Source of the DNA: Arabidopsis thaliana
Taxonomy: Eukaryota; Streptophyta; Magnoliopsida; Brassicales; Brassicaceae
Length of the DNA: 64,000 bases
Reading direction: 5' to 3'
Assembly: GCF_000001735.4 (NCBI RefSeq)
Contig: NC_003070.9
Location: 2,046,001 to 2,110,000, forward strand
The notes under the pieces are model-generated. The model searched no databases. It was not told the DNA's origin and saw only the letters and a program-made list of their open reading frames with translations. Positions 1 to 10,998 of this stretch are shown here, one piece after another (the first letter of the stretch is position 1; each line of letters starts with the position of its first letter). The translations under genes were made by a program, and so were the position numbers.

Positions 1-1333
1 AGTGGTAGATGCAACGAGTCCCAGAGATGACATACCTTCCACTAACCCCAATGAGCTTCGGGAGCATGACCCGAACACTACTCCAATGGGGTCAAAGCTC
101 GAATTAGCCAACAAGTTGGGTTTGGGTAATATGGAAGAGAGCTTGCCTTCAAATTTCGCTGATGGGAATGAGCAACCTGACCCAAACACTTCTCCAGTGG
201 AAGATGTTTCGGCGGCTACAAAACAAAAGAAGATGCAGTCAGAGTCCAAAAGGTGCAAGTCGCTCAACAACGTGGATTTGGGGAACATTGAAGAGAATTT
301 CGGGAACATGGAAGAGAACCCACCTTCTGATCTGGCTATTGGGAATGAGCAAACATTGCCGAAGTTAGCTAGCAACTTGGACATGGGGAACATGGAAGAG
401 AACACGCCTTCTGATCTGGCCAATGGGAATGAGAAAACAGAGCCTAACTCAGCCAACAGCATGGATTTAGGGAACATGGAAGAGAACACGCCTTCTGATT
501 TGGCAAATGGGAATAAGAAAAAAGAGCCTAAGTCAGTCAGCAAGTTGGATCTGGGTAGCGAGAAAGTGAGCATTCCTTCTAATCTCGTCAATGGAAATGA
601 GCAACATGACCTAAACATTGCTCCAGGTGAAGATGCTTCAGCGGCTAAGCAACCAGAAAAGAAGCGATCCAGGTCTAAAAAGCGCAAATCAGGCAACAAC
701 CTGGATTTGGGGAAGATGGAAAAGAGCAAGCCTTCCGATCTGGCAAATGAGAATGAGCAAACAGAGCCCAAGTCAGCCAACAACTTGGATTTAGGGAATA
801 TGAAAGAGAACACGCCTTCGGATCTGGCTAATGAGAATGAGCAAACAGAGCTTAGGCTACCTAACAACTCGGATTATGGTAACATGGAAGAGAGCTTGCC
901 TTTGAATCTTGCTAATGGGGATGAACAACCTGACCCAACCACTGCTCCAATGGAAGCTGCTAAGCAACCAAAAAAGAAGCGATCAAGGTCCAAAAAGTGC
1001 AAATCAGTCAACAACCTGGACTTGGGGAACATGGAAGAAAACAAGCCTTCTGATCTGGCAAACGGAAATGAGCAAAAAGATCCTGAGTCAGTCAACAGGT
1101 TGGATCCGGGTAAGGAGAAAGAGAGCATTCCTTCGAATCTTGTCAGTGGGAATGAGCAACCTGACTCAAACACTGCTCCAGCTAAGAAACCAAAAAAGAA
1201 AAAGCGCAAATTAGCTAACAACTTTGATTCGGTTAACAATATGGAAGAGAAAATGCCTTCCACTAATGTATTGAGCCAGGGAAACAAGTCAGGTTTGATT
1301 GAGGAAAAACCGAGCATACCTTCCGATCAATGA
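1..1333 (+). CDS. NIH: C-terminal repeat tail of a nuclear DEIH-box helicase (5' end outside window)
   Basis: The frame is open from the left edge (first full codon at 2) to TGA at 1331-1333, giving 443 residues with no helicase motif. The tail is hydrophilic and built of about eleven related units. Short units are about 28 residues (NMEENxPSDLANGNE...NNLDLG). Longer units are about 50 residues and carry a basic insert such as KKRSRSKKRKS, which looks like repeated nuclear localisation signals. Assignment to the nuclear DEIH-box RNA/DNA helicase NIH (At1g06670) rests on recalled gene order, because PSBP1 follows directly on the same strand, and on the nuclear character of the tail. The helicase core would lie to the left. 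The sequence alone shows only a repetitive, probably disordered nuclear tail. Confidence 0.65.
   Translation, partial: VVDATSPRDDIPSTNPNELREHDPNTTPMGSKLELANKLGLGNMEESLPSNFADGNEQPDPNTSPVEDVSAATKQKKMQSESKRCKSLNNVDLGNIEENFGNMEENPPSDLAIGNEQTLPKLASNLDMGNMEENTPSDLANGNEKTEPNSANSMDLGNMEENTPSDLANGNKKKEPKSVSKLDLGSEKVSIPSNLVNGNEQHDLNIAPGEDASAAKQPEKKRSRSKKRKSGNNLDLGKMEKSKPSDLANENEQTEPKSANNLDLGNMKENTPSDLANENEQTELRLPNNSDYGNMEESLPLNLANGDEQPDPTTAPMEAAKQPKKKRSRSKKCKSVNNLDLGNMEENKPSDLANGNEQKDPESVNRLDPGKEKESIPSNLVSGNEQPDSNTAPAKKPKKKKRKLANNFDSVNNMEEKMPSTNVLSQGNKSGLIEEKPSIPSDQ
128..1234 (+). repeat. Degenerate in-frame tandem repeat (84-bp basic unit plus longer NLS-bearing units)
   Basis: Each unit starts with NMEE or a variant (NIEE, KMEK, SEKV, KEKE), continues PS(D/N)L(A/V)NGNEQ and ends (D/M)LG. 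The 28-residue units equal 84 bp. Units near residues 43, 188, 287 and 356 carry an extra stretch with D(P/L)N..P. The units near 43, 188 and 287 run from this into a Lys/Arg block before the closing motif, so the array has a second-order periodicity. Confidence 0.85.
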
Positions 1334-1939
1334 GCAGTGTGGCTCAAATACTGCACCAACCTAAGCAAAACCGAAAGAAGAAGGGAAGTATGATGCCCAT
1401 TCCACTTTGGTGTTTTAATGAGCATTTCGGTGTTTGTCATGAAACCAAGTTTTGAAATGGCACTTGTCTACATAAGTGTAACAGATTCTTAATTTCAACA
1501 ATTTTGTTAGATAATTTGTATTCATTCTCACTTAGTGCTTCCGTTGTTCTATCGTTATAAACGTTTTAAGATATACGCATGTAACTGAAAGAAGAAAAGC
1601 CATTATTGATCCAGTACTGTAGTGTCTTAGTGTGAGCAGAAAAAAGATTTGATCATGGAATGGCTTTAGAGTAAAATACTAAAATAGATGGAATCGAAGG
1701 CTTATGAATCTGACGTGGAACAAGAAGAAAGCGTATCTGCCACGTGGCACAATACAACACCTCAACAGCCTTATCTGGACATCAACAGAGAGATCCTCCA
1801 ATATCCGAAACCAACCAATCAGCTTCACTCTTGGTTTCACCTCCATACATTAACACACCAACAATCCTCAAAAAACACTTTCATAACTTAATCACACACA
1901 AGGAGAGAAGAGAGAAAGAGAGAAAGAGAGACAGAGATA
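1334..1939 (+). other. 3' UTR of the helicase gene and promoter/leader of PSBP1
   Basis: There is no convincing coding sequence. An ATG-started frame at 1688-1891 runs through the G-box region and has no recognisable product. The PSBP1 leader ends in a GA-rich stretch (about 1902-1937) directly before the ATG. Confidence 0.6.
1711..1819 (+). promoter_or_regulatory. Light-responsive element cluster upstream of PSBP1
   Basis: TGACGTGG lies at 1711-1718, a perfect 10-bp G-box palindrome GCCACGTGGC at 1739-1748, CTTATC (I-box GATAAG on the other strand) at 1770-1775 and CCAAT at 1815-1819. The ACGT core/G-box plus I-box pairing is classic for nuclear photosynthesis genes. The cluster is 120-230 bp before the PSBP1 ATG, and I see no clear TATA box. 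Functional use is inferred. Confidence 0.55.
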
Positions 1940-3186
1940 ATGGCGTACAGTGCGTGTTTCCTACACCAGAGCGCATTGGCTTCATCAGCCGCACGATCAT
2001 CATCTTCCTCCTCATCCCAGCGTCACGTGTCGCTCTCCAAACCTGTTCAGATCATCTGTAAAGCTCAACAGTCTCATGAAGACGATAACTCCGCCGTCTC
2101 CCGCCGTCTTGCTCTCACTCTCCTCGTCGGCGCCGCTGCTGTTGGTTCCAAAGTATCTCCTGCTGATGCCGCCTACGGTGAAGCTGGTGCGTTTATAAAA
2201 TAAAATAACCTTGGATCATTTCATTTTCTTGAAGAAGAATCTTGAAGAACATATTGTGTTTTTTTCATCCTATTTTTATTTTTTGGTTTGTTGCAGCAAA
2301 CGTGTTTGGGAAGCCAAAGACGAACACAGACTTCTTGCCATACAATGGAGATGGGTTCAAAGTGCAGGTTCCAGCAAAATGGAACCCAAGCAAAGAGATT
2401 GAGTATCCAGGACAAGTCCTTAGGTTCGAAGACAACTTCGATGCTACTAGCAATCTCAATGTCATGGTCACTCCTACCGACAAGAAGTCCATCACTGATT
2501 ACGGTTCTCCCGAAGAGTTCCTCTCTCAGGTCTTTGCTTTACTCCATCATCTGTAAAGGTATTGATGTTACAAAATCTAATGAAGTGTGAGACTGAGTGG
2601 TGATTTGGGCTTTATGCAGGTTAATTACCTCCTAGGGAAACAAGCTTACTTCGGTGAGACTGCCTCTGAGGTAAACTTCCCATTGTTATTTGTTATAAGT
2701 AAACCAGAAGCTGATAGAATAGAATAAGAGAATCAAACACTAAAGAGAGAACACATTGTCTCCCTCGTTGTTAACTGATAAAACAAAACTCAAAAGCTTT
2801 TTTAACTGATAACCTTCAAAGACCTCTCTAGTAGTCGATGATTATTACAAGAAAGATTCTTACCTTAGGTGGAGTGAGTTATCAAGTTCTAACTCTGTGT
2901 GTGTGTGAATCTGATGTTCTTACAGGGAGGCTTTGACAACAATGCAGTGGCAACAGCAAACATTCTGGAGTCATCATCTCAGGAAGTTGGTGGGAAACCC
3001 TACTATTACTTGTCTGTGTTGACAAGAACGGCTGATGGAGACGAAGGTGGGAAGCATCAGCTGATCACAGCAACCGTGAATGGAGGGAAGCTTTACATCT
3101 GCAAAGCACAAGCTGGAGACAAGAGGTGGTTCAAGGGAGCCAGGAAATTTGTCGAGAGCGCAGCCACTTCTTTCAGTGTTGCTTGA
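1940..3186 (+). CDS. PSBP1: Photosystem II oxygen-evolving complex 23 kDa protein PsbP
   Basis: Exons 1940-2186, 2297-2529, 2620-2670 and 2926-3186 join to 263 codons plus stop. PsbP is an extrinsic subunit on the lumenal face of photosystem II that helps retain Ca2+ and Cl- at the manganese cluster. The precursor is bipartite: a Ser-rich chloroplast transit peptide (about residues 1-53), then SRR followed by a hydrophobic stretch and an ADA cleavage motif before AYGEA, a typical twin-arginine (Tat) thylakoid lumen signal. The mature protein (about 186 residues) holds the conserved NVFGKPK start and [16 protein letters not shown] end. The start sits in a good context (ataATGG) after a GA-rich leader. 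Length and order match At1g06680. Expression is probably light-driven, given the upstream G-box and I-box. Confidence 0.97.
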
Positions 3187-3741
3187 GTGAAAGCAACACA
3201 ACGTAACAATGCTCTGCTTGCTTTCTTCATTTGTCTCTTGTAAAAAATGGAAAATGAAACTGAGCTTTTGAGAACTATCAAGATGATGTTACCTTTTCGG
3301 CATCACTTGTGTACCTATGATAACAGACTCGTTTTCCAAGTTTTCTTAAAAAACAACTATATTCAATAGATATTTTCTCAAATTAATAAGATATTGACTC
3401 AGAAAGAAGCTATAGACTAAATCTAAATCCTTGAAAGCACAAAGATAGTGAGAAGAAAGCCTGCTTGAAGCTGATATGAAAAGAGGTAAGCATCAAATGG
3501 TTCTTCTAGTCAACAGAAAGGTTAAAACGCAGATGAATTTTGACGTCTGACTCTAACTAGATCTATTGAAGCATATGCCAAAGGCCCTCCTCTTTCTTTT
3601 TGGCTACTGTAAAGTTCTCAAAGAGGCAAAAAGATTTTATTTGCATATGTATTACAACACTTTACCATCATCTATATACTACTTTTAGTTCATATTGTAA
3701 CTTTTGAGCTTTACAAATGCTACAAACAGAGTGTTAAGAGT
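3187..3741. other. Convergent 3' ends of PSBP1 and the aldo/keto reductase gene
   Basis: AT-rich, with no open frame of note. The two genes are transcribed toward each other, so this holds both 3' UTRs and poly(A) signals. Confidence 0.6.
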
Positions 3742-6039
3742 TCAGAGATACTCAACAGGGAAACCAACGACGGGTTTTATCTCAGAGGCCAGGGACCGTA
3801 GCTCACTCACTTCATTGTCTGTCAGACTCCAACCTATCGCTCCAGCAAACTCTTTGGCTTGTTCTGCGTTCTTGGCTCCTGGGATGGGTATCACGTTCCC
3901 TTGTGCCACCAACCAGTTCAATGCTATCTGCACAGCACAACACAACAAAACAAGAAGGCATATGATTTGATGCAAAATCGAGGGTGTACACTTGGATAGC
4001 TTAATATGGATCACACAATTACTCTTTTGTATTTTTCTTAACGTTTTTGGACAGGGAAAAAGAAAAACAGAGTGCATAAGGAAAAGGGAAAGAACCTGTG
4101 TGGGAGTTTTGCTGTAGTTTTCCCCAATTTGTTTGATTCTATTCAACAGGGGTTGAAGCTGTAACGTCACAAGTCAAAGTTAGTGAAGAAACCTGGCACT
4201 ATTATGCTACCTTTTGATAATTTCTGTATAGGTACATTGATTGGTGTTGTGTTTTGTATAAAAGTGTATACTTTGTCTCAAAACAGAACTTACTAAGAAA
4301 AAAGCAGGATTAGAGGAGAAAATCGACAGGTTTATAACAGTGAGATATACAAGTTATCAAAATCCAAAAATCTGTTTCTTAGAAGACTCGAGGGTTATTC
4401 AGATGTAACTATGGTTTTGCAGACATACACGCCTGTGTTAAATAACTTAGATATATGCAGCGAAAGCTATTACCTTTGTTAAGAACTCACGCGTATAAAT
4501 GCGACCCCGAGGACCTGAGGGTGGGTTCTCTGGGGTGTATTTACCAGTTAGAGCACCTGGAAAAAAGACAAAAGAGCAAATAACGGAAAATGTATGTGTT
4601 CATTAGCCAGGTTGTTTTGCGTCAATACTATAAGAGCCTGATGCAACTTTTCTAGAGAACGATAGACATGAACACAACGCAAAGGAGATAAAGGCAGATT
4701 ACCTTGAGCGATGGGGGAATATGCAATTAAAGTAACTCCAAGCTCATCACAAGCAGCCTTAACACCAGTCTGCTCTGGAGCTCTGTATATCAGACTGTAG
4801 TTGACTTGATTTGAGGCCAGAGGAATTCCTCTCTTTTTGAGTCTTTCATAAGCATCACGAAGCCGCTTCTCTGAAAAATCGCACAACAGTAAGTATAATG
4901 AATTTGAAAGTTCATAAGATATGCATCCGTGAGAAGGAAAAAACAGATTGAAATGATACCGCTGTAGTTAGAAACACCAACAGCCTTGACAAGTCCTTGT
5001 TCAACAGCATCCCCAAGACCATCAAGATATCCTAAAAACATAACTCACAATGTCAATGGATTTGATATAATCACCAAAAGTGACACGAACTCTAGTTAAA
5101 AGTAGATTCAGTGCTGCTCTTAAGAAAAAACCTTCATTTCCCCATAGTCCTGGCCTGAAATATAATTAAGAAAATAGTGAGATTGTTACCTTCTAGTGTT
5201 GTTTACTCCAACATGAATTAGGGGTGCATACCAATGCAGTTGATAGAGATCAACAGATGAAAGCTCAAGCCGGGAAAGGGAATCTTTAAGGGCAGTGACA
5301 ACACTTTCACGACCAAATCGCCATGGCAATGCAGCAAACTTGGTTGCAACCGAAACCTCAGCTCCGGGATATCTCTCTTTTCTCTCACGGATGAATCTGT
5401 TCGAAAATCTCACCAATGACAGTCAAGAGGAATATATATGAGGATAGTGTGGCACACTGTTATATGTTTTCGAAACAAATTACCTTCCTAAAAGAGTTTC
5501 AGAGCTTATAGCACCCAGGGAAAACTATAAAAGATGGAGATTTCCAAATTAGTTTCAGAATAAACCAATTTACGAAGAGTGATCAGCTTTCTTACGCTTA
5601 CCTTGGAACCATAAACTTCTGCGGTATCGAAAAAATCAATACCGTTGTCAAGACTGGTGTCGAAAGCACCTTTAGCCGCCTTCAATTTTCTGTCTACCAT
5701 CACAGAGAATAAAAAAAAAGAGATTAACTTTTAATTCATTTCAATACTTTTGTTTCACAAAATGTATAAAATTGAGAATCGAAATTAAGAGAACTGACCA
5801 TCCCACTGGAAATCATTCCAATAGCTGTTATCACCCCAAGACCAGACTCCGATCCCAAGCTTCGTCACTTTCAAATCCGAGCCACCCAATTTCACTTTTG
5901 ATTCTTCCGAAATCGCCGGAGCCACGGAATCTCCGGAGGCTACAGCTCTGACCAGCTTCCGGACGAAACTTCTTCTTCCATGAGAGCCTTCGGAAACAAC
6001 ATAGTTGAAAGGGAAGGTGAAGTGCGTAGCCATGGCCAT
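3742..6039 (-). CDS. Plastid aldo/keto reductase family protein
   Basis: Ten exons (minus strand): 5799-6039, 5602-5693, 5484-5524, 5232-5396, 5132-5154 (only 23 nt), 4960-5031, 4703-4870, 4474-4556, 4096-4158, 3742-3927; 377 residues. The AKR catalytic tetrad is visible: D103 and Y108 in DTAEVYG, K144 in VATKF, H179 in YQLHW. The NADPH-binding C-terminal part has [15 protein letters not shown]. Residues 1-45 are rich in Ser, Arg and Ala, as in a chloroplast transit peptide. The ATG at 6039 is the first in frame; the upstream poly-Leu reading has no ATG. The family reduces aldehydes and ketones; the substrate cannot be read from sequence. Matches At1g06690 by order. Confidence 0.95.
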
Positions 6040-6749
6040 GCTGATTTGTTTTTGGGTTTTGAAATTGGAAAAGGAGGAGGAGAAGCCAAGAAGAAGAAGA
6101 AGAAGAAGAGGTTTGGGCACTGCGAGAGGTGAGAGACTGTGGATATGGACACGTATGTTGTTGGCGGGCCAAACAATTCTTTAATGAATAACCGGTGAAA
6201 TTCAAAAACAAAAAAACAAAACTGACATTGGTTTTCTCTTGGGCTTGGTTGGGCCTTTGTTTATTTACTTTTCAGTTGGGCCTTTTAGCTTTGTTATGCT
6301 GCTTGTTTCTTTTTTTTTTTTTTTTTTTTTTTTCATAAATAAGAGACGACAAAAAGAAGAAGAAGGTAACGATTTGTTAAGAAAACTAAAACATTGTAAT
6401 TATCATACACGACTAACGCAAATATTCAATGATCAAGTTATTCGAATTTTTGAGGTTATTAATCCAAAAGGTAGAGAGAAATAGGAATAAGAGGGATCAT
6501 ATAAATAAAATCAGAGTTCCTTTCTCTCCCACTCAGCAAACGGCAACAATAAACTTTGCCATCAATTATCTCTCTCTCTTTCTAGCACAACAAAATTTGT
6601 GTGCAAAATCAAATCATCAAATGAAACATAATATCATCTTTTAATAATAGTAGTTATCACTCTCAAAACCAACCTCATTATCATTTATGGCAAATGGTAC
6701 TATGTAGATTCTTTCTGATAGTTGCAGCGAAAAAAAAGATTTAAAAGTT
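6040..6749. other. Spacer with a 24-nt T tract
   Basis: Holds the reductase promoter (reading left from 6040), with a run of AAG triplets at about 6088-6111, and the PTI1-like kinase 3' UTR. A run of 24 T lies at 6310-6333. No coding sequence recognised. Confidence 0.6.
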
Positions 6750-8552
6750 TCAAGATTCTGGTGCTGGAGCTGCTGCTGGAGGTTTCAGGAGAGGCTGTAG
6801 CGCCTTCACAACTATGCTCATATTTGGTCTAAACTCAGCTTCGTATTGCACACACAATGCTGCCACCGCTGCTAGCTGCATTATATTGCCAACATAACAT
6901 ATTCTGTCAATCTCAAAGACACGAATATATCGAAAACGGAAATTTAATAGACATGAATATGAAACTATTGTATGTATCGAGGTACCTTAGCAACTGCTTT
7001 TGGAGGGTAATCGGCTTTTAGCTTTGGATCAATGCACTGTTTCACTTTATCTTCACTGAGTCTTGGTGTCGCCTGAGCACAGCCAATAAAATGAAATTGT
7101 AAAGCCAAGGGGACAATTAATACGAAACATTATAGTCCAGAACGTATGTATACTCACCCAGGTTACAAGACTCTGTTGACCTCTAGGCATGGTATGATCC
7201 ACCGGTTTCCTCCCTGTAAGAAGTTCTAGAAGTACAACACCAAAGCTGTACACATCACTCTTCTGAGTTAACTGTCCAGTCATTGCATATCTGCATAAGA
7301 GGGCGGATTAACATTTTAGCTGTTTATTAGACATTCATACGAATACAAAACAATAAGGGCTTAAGAAACATTACTCTGGAGCATGATAACCAAAAGTCCC
7401 CAAGACTCTTGTTGAGTGAAGACGGGCAGCATTATCAGGTGCTTGATTCGAGAGATTGAAATCAGCAATCTTTGCTTTGTAGTCTTCAAAAAGAAGGACA
7501 TTGCTAGATCTTATGTCCCTATGGATTACAGGAGGCTGAGACTTCTCATGGAGGTATTCCAAACCCCTAGCTGCCTCAACCGCTATCTTCACCCTCGTTA
7601 TCCAGTCAAGTGTTGGACCTGGTTGTGCTCCTTGAACTCCCTTCCTACCTGTAATCGCACAATAAGCAACCTTACATGGACAAATTATCGTTTGGCACCG
7701 ATATGAATACTTTTGGTCAAAACAGGGGGTTTATTTAGTTAGAGAACTGAGCAGAGAATCTTAAAGTCCAAAAAGCTAATCTTACCATGCAAGATGTCAT
7801 GCAACGATCCCATTGTTGCAAACTCATATGCAAGGACGCGGAGGTTTCCATCAACACAAAAACCAAGCAATTGAATGAGATTTTCATGCTTCAGCCTAGA
7901 GACCATGGAAACCTAAGGAAGAGCAAACAACTAATATGACAAGTTGAAAGAGGATGTAAACACAAGCTTCATTAACAAAATGCAGATTAATAACCTGACT
8001 CAAGAATTCGGTATCTGTTTCAGCTTCAGGTGCGACATCAAGTTTCTTCAGAGCAACCGCCACACCATCATTTAGTGTCGCATAATATACTCTCCCATAA
8101 GACCCTTCACCAATCAGTGCCTTGGATCCAAAATTTTCAGTCTTTTCCTTGACCTCATCCAAAGACAAGGGAGGGACCTCGATGGGAAGAGCTTCCTTCT
8201 TAACCTCATGTTTTGCAACAGGTGCTGGTTTTGAATTCTTATGATTTGCTGCATACATGAAGATACTCAACACAATAAGCATAAACAGAAAATCAATTTT
8301 TAAGATACACAACACGAAGTCATAAGATGTTTAAAGTGTTGACAACATGTCAACTTATTCCCCTCAGTTGGAAGATATGATAACTGTTATACAAAGGTGG
8401 GAATGGAAGCCACTAGTACGTGATAATTAGAATACTTGAGGTACTAGGTGGCATCTAGATAACATACCATCAGATTGCTGCTGTGAACTTTTCAGTTGTT
8501 GCTCTTCATTTGAGTCTTCTATTTGACATGTACAACAGATCCACTTACGCAT
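6750..8552 (-). CDS. PTI1-like cytoplasmic serine/threonine kinase
   Basis: Seven coding exons (minus strand): 8468-8552, 7995-8248, 7786-7912, 7375-7648, 7158-7290, 6986-7072, 6750-6875; 361 residues. The N-terminus has a CCxC cluster (CCTC, residues 6-9), as in PTI1-like proteins that are S-acylated to the plasma membrane. The kinase domain has the glycine loop GEGSYG (75-80), K96 in [12 protein letters not shown] (198-205) and APE. The activation segment starts DFN (218-220) instead of DFG, and HRDLK is HRDIR; both are usual in this family. PTI1 homologues act downstream of receptor kinases, for example with OXI1/AGC kinases in oxidative and defence signalling. A leader intron seems likely, with an acceptor near 8597. 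Corresponds to At1g06700. Confidence 0.95.
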
Positions 8553-10998
8553 CCTTGTTTACTTGTTCAATATAGACCGTCAACAATCCTTGGGTCCTGA
8601 AATAGATCAAGTAACTGAATTTAGATGCAAAAGAGATAGGACCAGATGTGTGAGCCAAAAACATGTCTTCTACTATACACAGTTTCAGCAATGTAATTAC
8701 ATCTTGATAGCAATTTGATTGAGAAAAAAAAAATGTAATTACAAGTTTCATAAAATCAAAATTCTCAGAAAAAAAAAGACAAGATCCAACTACATTGAGA
8801 ACATTGTTTATGGGCAGAAGATGGATAATAATACATGCAAAAACCAAAAAGCAAAAAAAGGGACGACAACCTCATATTGCCAGCAAATACGGCCAGAAGA
8901 AAACAATACTCAAGGATCACAATCCACAAAAGAATGAACATTTACAAATCAGAAACAAAACCCAGATGAAAAGAAAATCAGAAACGAAATCGAATTGTAA
9001 AACATGAAATCTAAGAAAGCAAAGATGCGTTAAAAAGGCCTAGAAAGCATGAATCTAGAGACCACACAATTGTCTACGAAATCCAAAATCATTCAGATAA
9101 AAAGAAGAAAAGAGAAAAAAATAACCGGTCTGAGACACCTACAAAACTCGCTTGTCCCTCTCAATCTCTCAAGGATTCGTCGCGTAAGATCGTCTCCTCT
9201 GCGATGATGATGATAGAGAGAGAGAGAGAGAGAGGGTTGCTTGATGGAGACGAAGGGAGAAATAGGAAATGGCCAAAAAGAAAAAGTTAACAGCTTTGGC
9301 GTTTTTGTAATCTAATCCCCTTCCCTTCCTTCTTCTTTGGTTATTGATCTCTCTCTCTCTCTAATCACTCCTCTCTTTCTGCTTTCTTGTTTCCTAATCT
9401 CTCTCTCTCTCTTTTTTTTTTTTAAAAAAAAAAATCGTTACTTACTCAATTTCCAGATATGAAAAAATCACCAAATAATAATAATAGATATCGAAATATA
9501 TCTGACCAACGAGAGAAATTAACAACGAATTACGAAAAAATCTTCTCGTTTTCCGGTCAATGGTGGTCATATTTGTTTTATAGTAACAACATTTGACTCT
9601 CAAGTCTTCTTTTACCAAGTTGGGATTTTCTATACTAATGAAAAAAGGAAAAGTTGAATTTCTTTACAAGTTTTAGCTATTGTTATCTTTTGCCAATATT
9701 GTTTTCTTTCCCTAAACGACATACATACATAGATAGATTAATCCTTTAAAATGATCTTCCATAATAGATAGTGTTCCAATGTCAGAAAGCCAGTGCATTA
9801 ACATAAAATCCAAAACAAGCCAGACATATTAACAGAGGGGAAGATCTCTCATCTTATTTAATAACAAAAAACAAAATAAAGTATACATTGATCTGTAGAC
9901 TGTAGGGTAAACCAAAATAAATCTATATGTACAGTAAAGGGCCCTTGTCCCGTATTATACACAAACACTGGCTTTATGCATATCATATCTGACACCTTAT
10001 TGGGCCTTCTTCATTCATTAGGTAGTGTGTTGTCATGCTAAGTGTGATAGCAACCAAACTGTTTCAAGCAAAAAAACCCAGCTTCTCGTTAGATAGAACT
10101 CCTCCATTTTGCACAAAAGCTTTTGATGGTTTTGTCACCATATTTTACCTGCAAAACTATCGTCATGTAACCACCTACATCTATATGGACTGTCTTCTCA
10201 GGTAAAAATCCAACAAAACGATGAGTGCCTTACCTTGTGTCTTCGGACAGAGATACTTTGTTAATGCTTTGAGATCTTCTTGGTCCCTTTCCTGTGTGTC
10301 CGTGTTCATCCAAGCTCATTCCGCAGGAACTGTAACACGTTATGCCTGGATTAGCAATAGAGTAATAAACTTTCAATACAAAGCATGCATCGATTGCATA
10401 CTACTACTCATCTATGCAAATACGTTCTTTTCAAGATACAACATCCCTAACATCATCATCAATATGGAAAGGTGCAACAGTAAAGAACATATCATGTATC
10501 GATTACAAAACAAGTATGAATTTATCTTTCATATATTAGCTGAGAATTGACCAGTGAAGTAAAGGTTCTTATAAACAGAAAACACAGCATCTAAAAATGT
10601 TTGGACTACTAAAGAGTGGGAAACTGAGTCACCCCAGAAGAAGCAAATACTGTGATCTGAGAGAGAAGCTGAGCTCTGCATATCTGATGCATAGAGTGTT
10701 CAAAGGAGGCCATTCAACTCTGTTGAGAGTCATTACAAGTATAATTTTACACATCATGTACAAAGCAGAACCTGCATACATAAACATATTCATAGGAAAA
10801 ACCGGAAAAGACATGATTTCTGACTATGTGATCTAAAACCAATGAACTTACAAAGAATTTTGGTCCAAAAATCCTACACGCCTCATGCATTATCCATAGC
10901 TTCCAACCTTCGAATTTTCAGGGTTTGACTAGGATGCTCAACATCAGATGCACCAACTAGCTGAGAATATCAGAACTAGACATCATAAACCAATATGC
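8553..10998. other. Kinase leader with probable 5' UTR intron, then non-coding spacer
   Basis: A minus-strand AG acceptor at about 8597 just before the kinase start codon and a 5' region near 9130-9240 suggest a leader intron. (AG)n lies at 9215-9234, (CT) runs near 9350-9412, and a T12/A11 junction at 9412-9434. From about 9450 to 10998 the DNA is AT-rich; open frames there lack codon bias or recognisable motifs. It probably includes the PPR gene's 3' UTR. Confidence 0.5.
9215..9234. repeat. (AG)n microsatellite
   Basis: Ten AG dinucleotides at the transcribed 5' edge of the PTI1-like kinase gene, read as a CT tract in the sense strand. CT/GA tracts in plant leaders are common BPC/GAGA-factor targets. 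Confidence 0.85.

Noticed and set aside
6040..6120. Poly-Leu N-terminal extension of the aldo/keto reductase that looks like a signal peptide
   Set aside because: The frame is open upstream, but the first codon there is GTG, not ATG; the first in-frame ATG is 6039. The Leu run comes from the AAG repeat in the leader.
10221..10836. Open frames between the PTI1-like and PPR genes
   Set aside because: Short, AT-rich, without recognisable domains or splice partners; treated as spacer or UTR.
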